Assembly (NCBI RefSeq): GCF_018588885.1 | Contig: NZ_JAFFIW010000030.1 | Coordinates: 1-64,000, forward strand | From: Mesorhizobium sp. dw_380 | GTDB taxonomy: Bacteria; Pseudomonadota; Alphaproteobacteria; Rhizobiales; Rhizobiaceae | Length of the DNA: 64,000 bases | Direction: 5' to 3' | Part shown: piece by piece, positions 62,588 to 64,000 of the stretch | How positions within the stretch are numbered: position 1 is the stretch's first letter | Layout: the number at the start of each line of letters is the position of its first letter | The notes under the pieces: model-generated | The model's input: only the letters and a program-made list of their open reading frames with translations | Database searches by the model: none | What the model was told of the DNA's origin: nothing | Position numbers and translations under genes: made by a program

Positions 62588-63497
62588 CAGCTCCCTCCGA
62601 TGCGATGCTGCGCGTTGCCGCGACGAACCAGTCGGGCTGGCGGCTTCGGATCTCGGCGGCCGCGCGTTTGGCGACATTGCCGGTCTCGAACAGGCCGAAA
62701 CATGTCGCGCCCGATCCGGACATTCGTGAAAACCCGGATCCGGCCTTGTTCAGCCACGAAAGCGCCCTGCCAATGGCCGGCTGTATCGCAAGGGCAGTCG
62801 GCTCGAGATCGTTGCGGGTGATCTCCAGCCAATTGCGCAGGCTGTGAAAATCGATGCTGCGCGGCAGCGGCGGCAATGGCTCGTTGTCGCGACGCGAAAG
62901 CGCTGCGAAGATATCTGCCGTCGCGACCGGCGTGCCTGGATTGACCAGCACCAGCCCGAGCGCCGAAAAGTCCGGCACCATCGACAGTTCGTCACCAATG
63001 CCGCGTGCGACCAGCGGCTTTGCCGCCAGGCACATCGGCACATCGGCGCCAAGCGAGAGACCGATCCGGGCCAGCTCGGCGTCGTCCATGTTCAAGGCCC
63101 AGGTCTGCACGAGGCCGCGCAGCACGGCAGCCGCGTCGCTCGACCCGCCGCCGACGCCGGAGGCGACAGGCAGGTTCTTTTCGAGCCTGATGGCGACAGG
63201 CGGCGTCTTCAGCGGCCCGGCCTCTCGTCGCAGCGCATCGCGTGCCTTGAGCACGAGATTGCCGGCATCGATGGGAACCGCCGGCGCGTAGCGGCCGGAC
63301 ACCGTGAAATCATCGCTGTCGGCGCGCGCGATCTCGACCCGGTCGCCGAAACGCGTGAACACCGCCAGGCTTTCGATCAGGTGATAGCCATCGGGGCGCC
63401 TTCCCGTGACATGCAGCGCCAGATTGATCTTGGCATGCGCAGGCCATGTACGCGAACCGACATCGGTATCCGCTGCGTCAGTCGTATGTGAGATGAT
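62574..63497 (-). CDS. ispE: 4-diphosphocytidyl-2-C-methyl-D-erythritol kinase, with non-standard start
   Basis: A GHMP-fold kinase of the MEP isoprenoid pathway, about 307 residues. The GHMP ATP loop PVASGVGGGSSDAAA and C-terminal MSGSGATCFGLF are present. The essential N-terminal motif KINLALHVTGRRPDGYH is encoded upstream of the first ATG/GTG/TTG in the frame (63362). In this frame upstream, no standard start exists; the best candidate is ATC at 63497-63495, six bases after AAGGA. A CTG two codons earlier lacks spacing. The motif must be translated for function, so the start is non-standard or a base is miscalled. Confidence 0.85.
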   Translation of the reverse strand: MISHTTDAADTDVGSRTWPAHAKINLALHVTGRRPDGYHLIESLAVFTRFGDRVEIARADSDDFTVSGRYAPAVPIDAGNLVLKARDALRREAGPLKTPPVAIRLEKNLPVASGVGGGSSDAAAVLRGLVQTWALNMDDAELARIGLSLGADVPMCLAAKPLVARGIGDELSMVPDFSALGLVLVNPGTPVATADIFAALSRRDNEPLPPLPRSIDFHSLRNWLEITRNDLEPTALAIQPAIGRALSWLNKAGSGFSRMSGSGATCFGLFETGNVAKRAAAEIRSRQPDWFVAATRSIASEGADGQN

Positions 63498-63499
63498 GC

Positions 63500-63685
63500 T
63501 CAGTCCTTGGCCAGCCGGTATTCGCCGGTCTTCGGATCCTTGACCAGCGTTCCCATCGCGCCGTTGGCCGCCTGCTTTTCGGTGCGCCGCACCTTGGCCG
63601 TCACGCGCTCGGCTTCCCGGATGAAGGTGCGGTAGCCGAAATAGGCCGCGACGCCAACGACGGTGAAGAAAATGATCTGCGGCAT
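63500..63685 (-). CDS. Small membrane protein, conserved in type
   Basis: A 61-residue protein with an N-terminal membrane helix (residues about 3-18, QIIFFTVVGVAAYFGY) and a basic then polar C-terminus (ERVTAKVRRTEKQA; LVKDPKTGEYRLAKD). GGGAGGAG lies upstream of the ATG. It precedes ispE, with its stop three bases from the proposed ispE start. Short proteins of this pattern are common in Rhizobiales; function unknown. Confidence 0.75.
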   Translation of the reverse strand: MPQIIFFTVVGVAAYFGYRTFIREAERVTAKVRRTEKQAANGAMGTLVKDPKTGEYRLAKD

Positions 63686-63826
63686 GTCAAAACTCCTCCC
63701 ACGCTGGGCCGGCGAAGGCGGCCGGTCGGGTCGGTTAATGCATGTCGCCCAAAAGTGTGTTCGGTTTTGGCAAAACGACAGGCACGAGACTTCAAGGCAC
63801 CTATGCTAGACGGTTTTACGCGGTTT

Positions 63827-64000
63827 TCAAAGCCCGAACCGAGCCCACAGCGCGCGCTCTTCCGCCGCATCGATCACCCCGCTGGCAGCGGCAGCGGCGA
63901 TATCGGGCGCGGAAAAGCCCATGCTCGAACCGAACAGGCCGAACCGGCCGAGGAAACCGCGCGGGGCCGTGATCAGCCTGAGCTGGGTCTTCGGCCCGAA
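63827..64000 (-). CDS. 3' end of a gene, possibly S49-family peptidase
   Basis: An open frame from the right edge ends at a TGA at 63827-63829. The 57 visible residues finish with GVIDAAEERALWARFGL. This tail resembles the C-termini of rhizobial S49 (SohB-like) peptidases, recalled from memory, so the assignment is tentative. The 5' part lies outside the window. Confidence 0.5.
   Translation of the reverse strand, partial: FGPKTQLRLITAPRGFLGRFGLFGSSMGFSAPDIAAAAASGVIDAAEERALWARFGL

Overview
The window looks like a chromosomal segment of an alphaproteobacterium of the order Rhizobiales, most likely Mesorhizobium or a close relative. Grounds are the high GC, the split F0 ATP synthase operon (atpI-B-E-F'-F without the F1 genes), a BacA-type transporter, an alpha-r14-type small RNA, dispersed palindromic repeats that resemble rhizobial intergenic repeats, and the density of ABC uptake systems with LysR, GntR, LacI and XRE-cupin regulators. 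No rRNA, tRNA, CRISPR array, phage or insertion sequence was recognised.

Layout. 1-8652: a methylated-amine module: XRE-cupin regulator, a trimethylamine monooxygenase-type flavoenzyme, and a three-gene ABC importer of TMAO type, interrupted by an opposite-strand secreted repeat protein. 9081-23315: a catabolic region with two paralogous peptide/opine-type ABC binding proteins, one complete transporter, two enolase-superfamily enzymes, an SDR, a double DUF427 protein, LysR and GntR regulators, and a BesD-like Fe(II)/2-oxoglutarate oxygenase. 23416-29810: LysR gene, RND efflux pump and its divergent TetR regulator with twin operators. 29908-30021: a small RNA with three anti-Shine-Dalgarno loops. 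30152-35636: sugar ABC importer with LacI regulator and a FAH-family enzyme. 35764-40584: PotABCD-like polyamine or amine importer with an XRE-cupin regulator inside the operon. 40715-48393: small enzymes, M29 aminopeptidase with LysR, MFS transporter, bacA, polysaccharide deacetylase. 48592-57350: core genes (YfgM-like protein, der, SleB-type hydrolase, F0 ATP synthase) with a LysR/MFS pair. 57670-64000: rnhB, radical SAM repair-type protein, small glycosyltransferase, PhyH-like oxygenase, GFA protein, moaB, ispE and the end of one more gene.

How it works together. Most of the window is uptake plus first-step catabolism of nitrogenous or sugar compounds, each with a local regulator. Two genes (the DppB-like permease and ispE) have no ATG, GTG or TTG that includes their conserved N-termini; they may use rare start codons. 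The strongest non-coding signals are the alpha-r14 RNA, perfect or near-perfect dyads next to the GntR, TetR and LysR genes, and three loci of paired inverted palindromic repeats.
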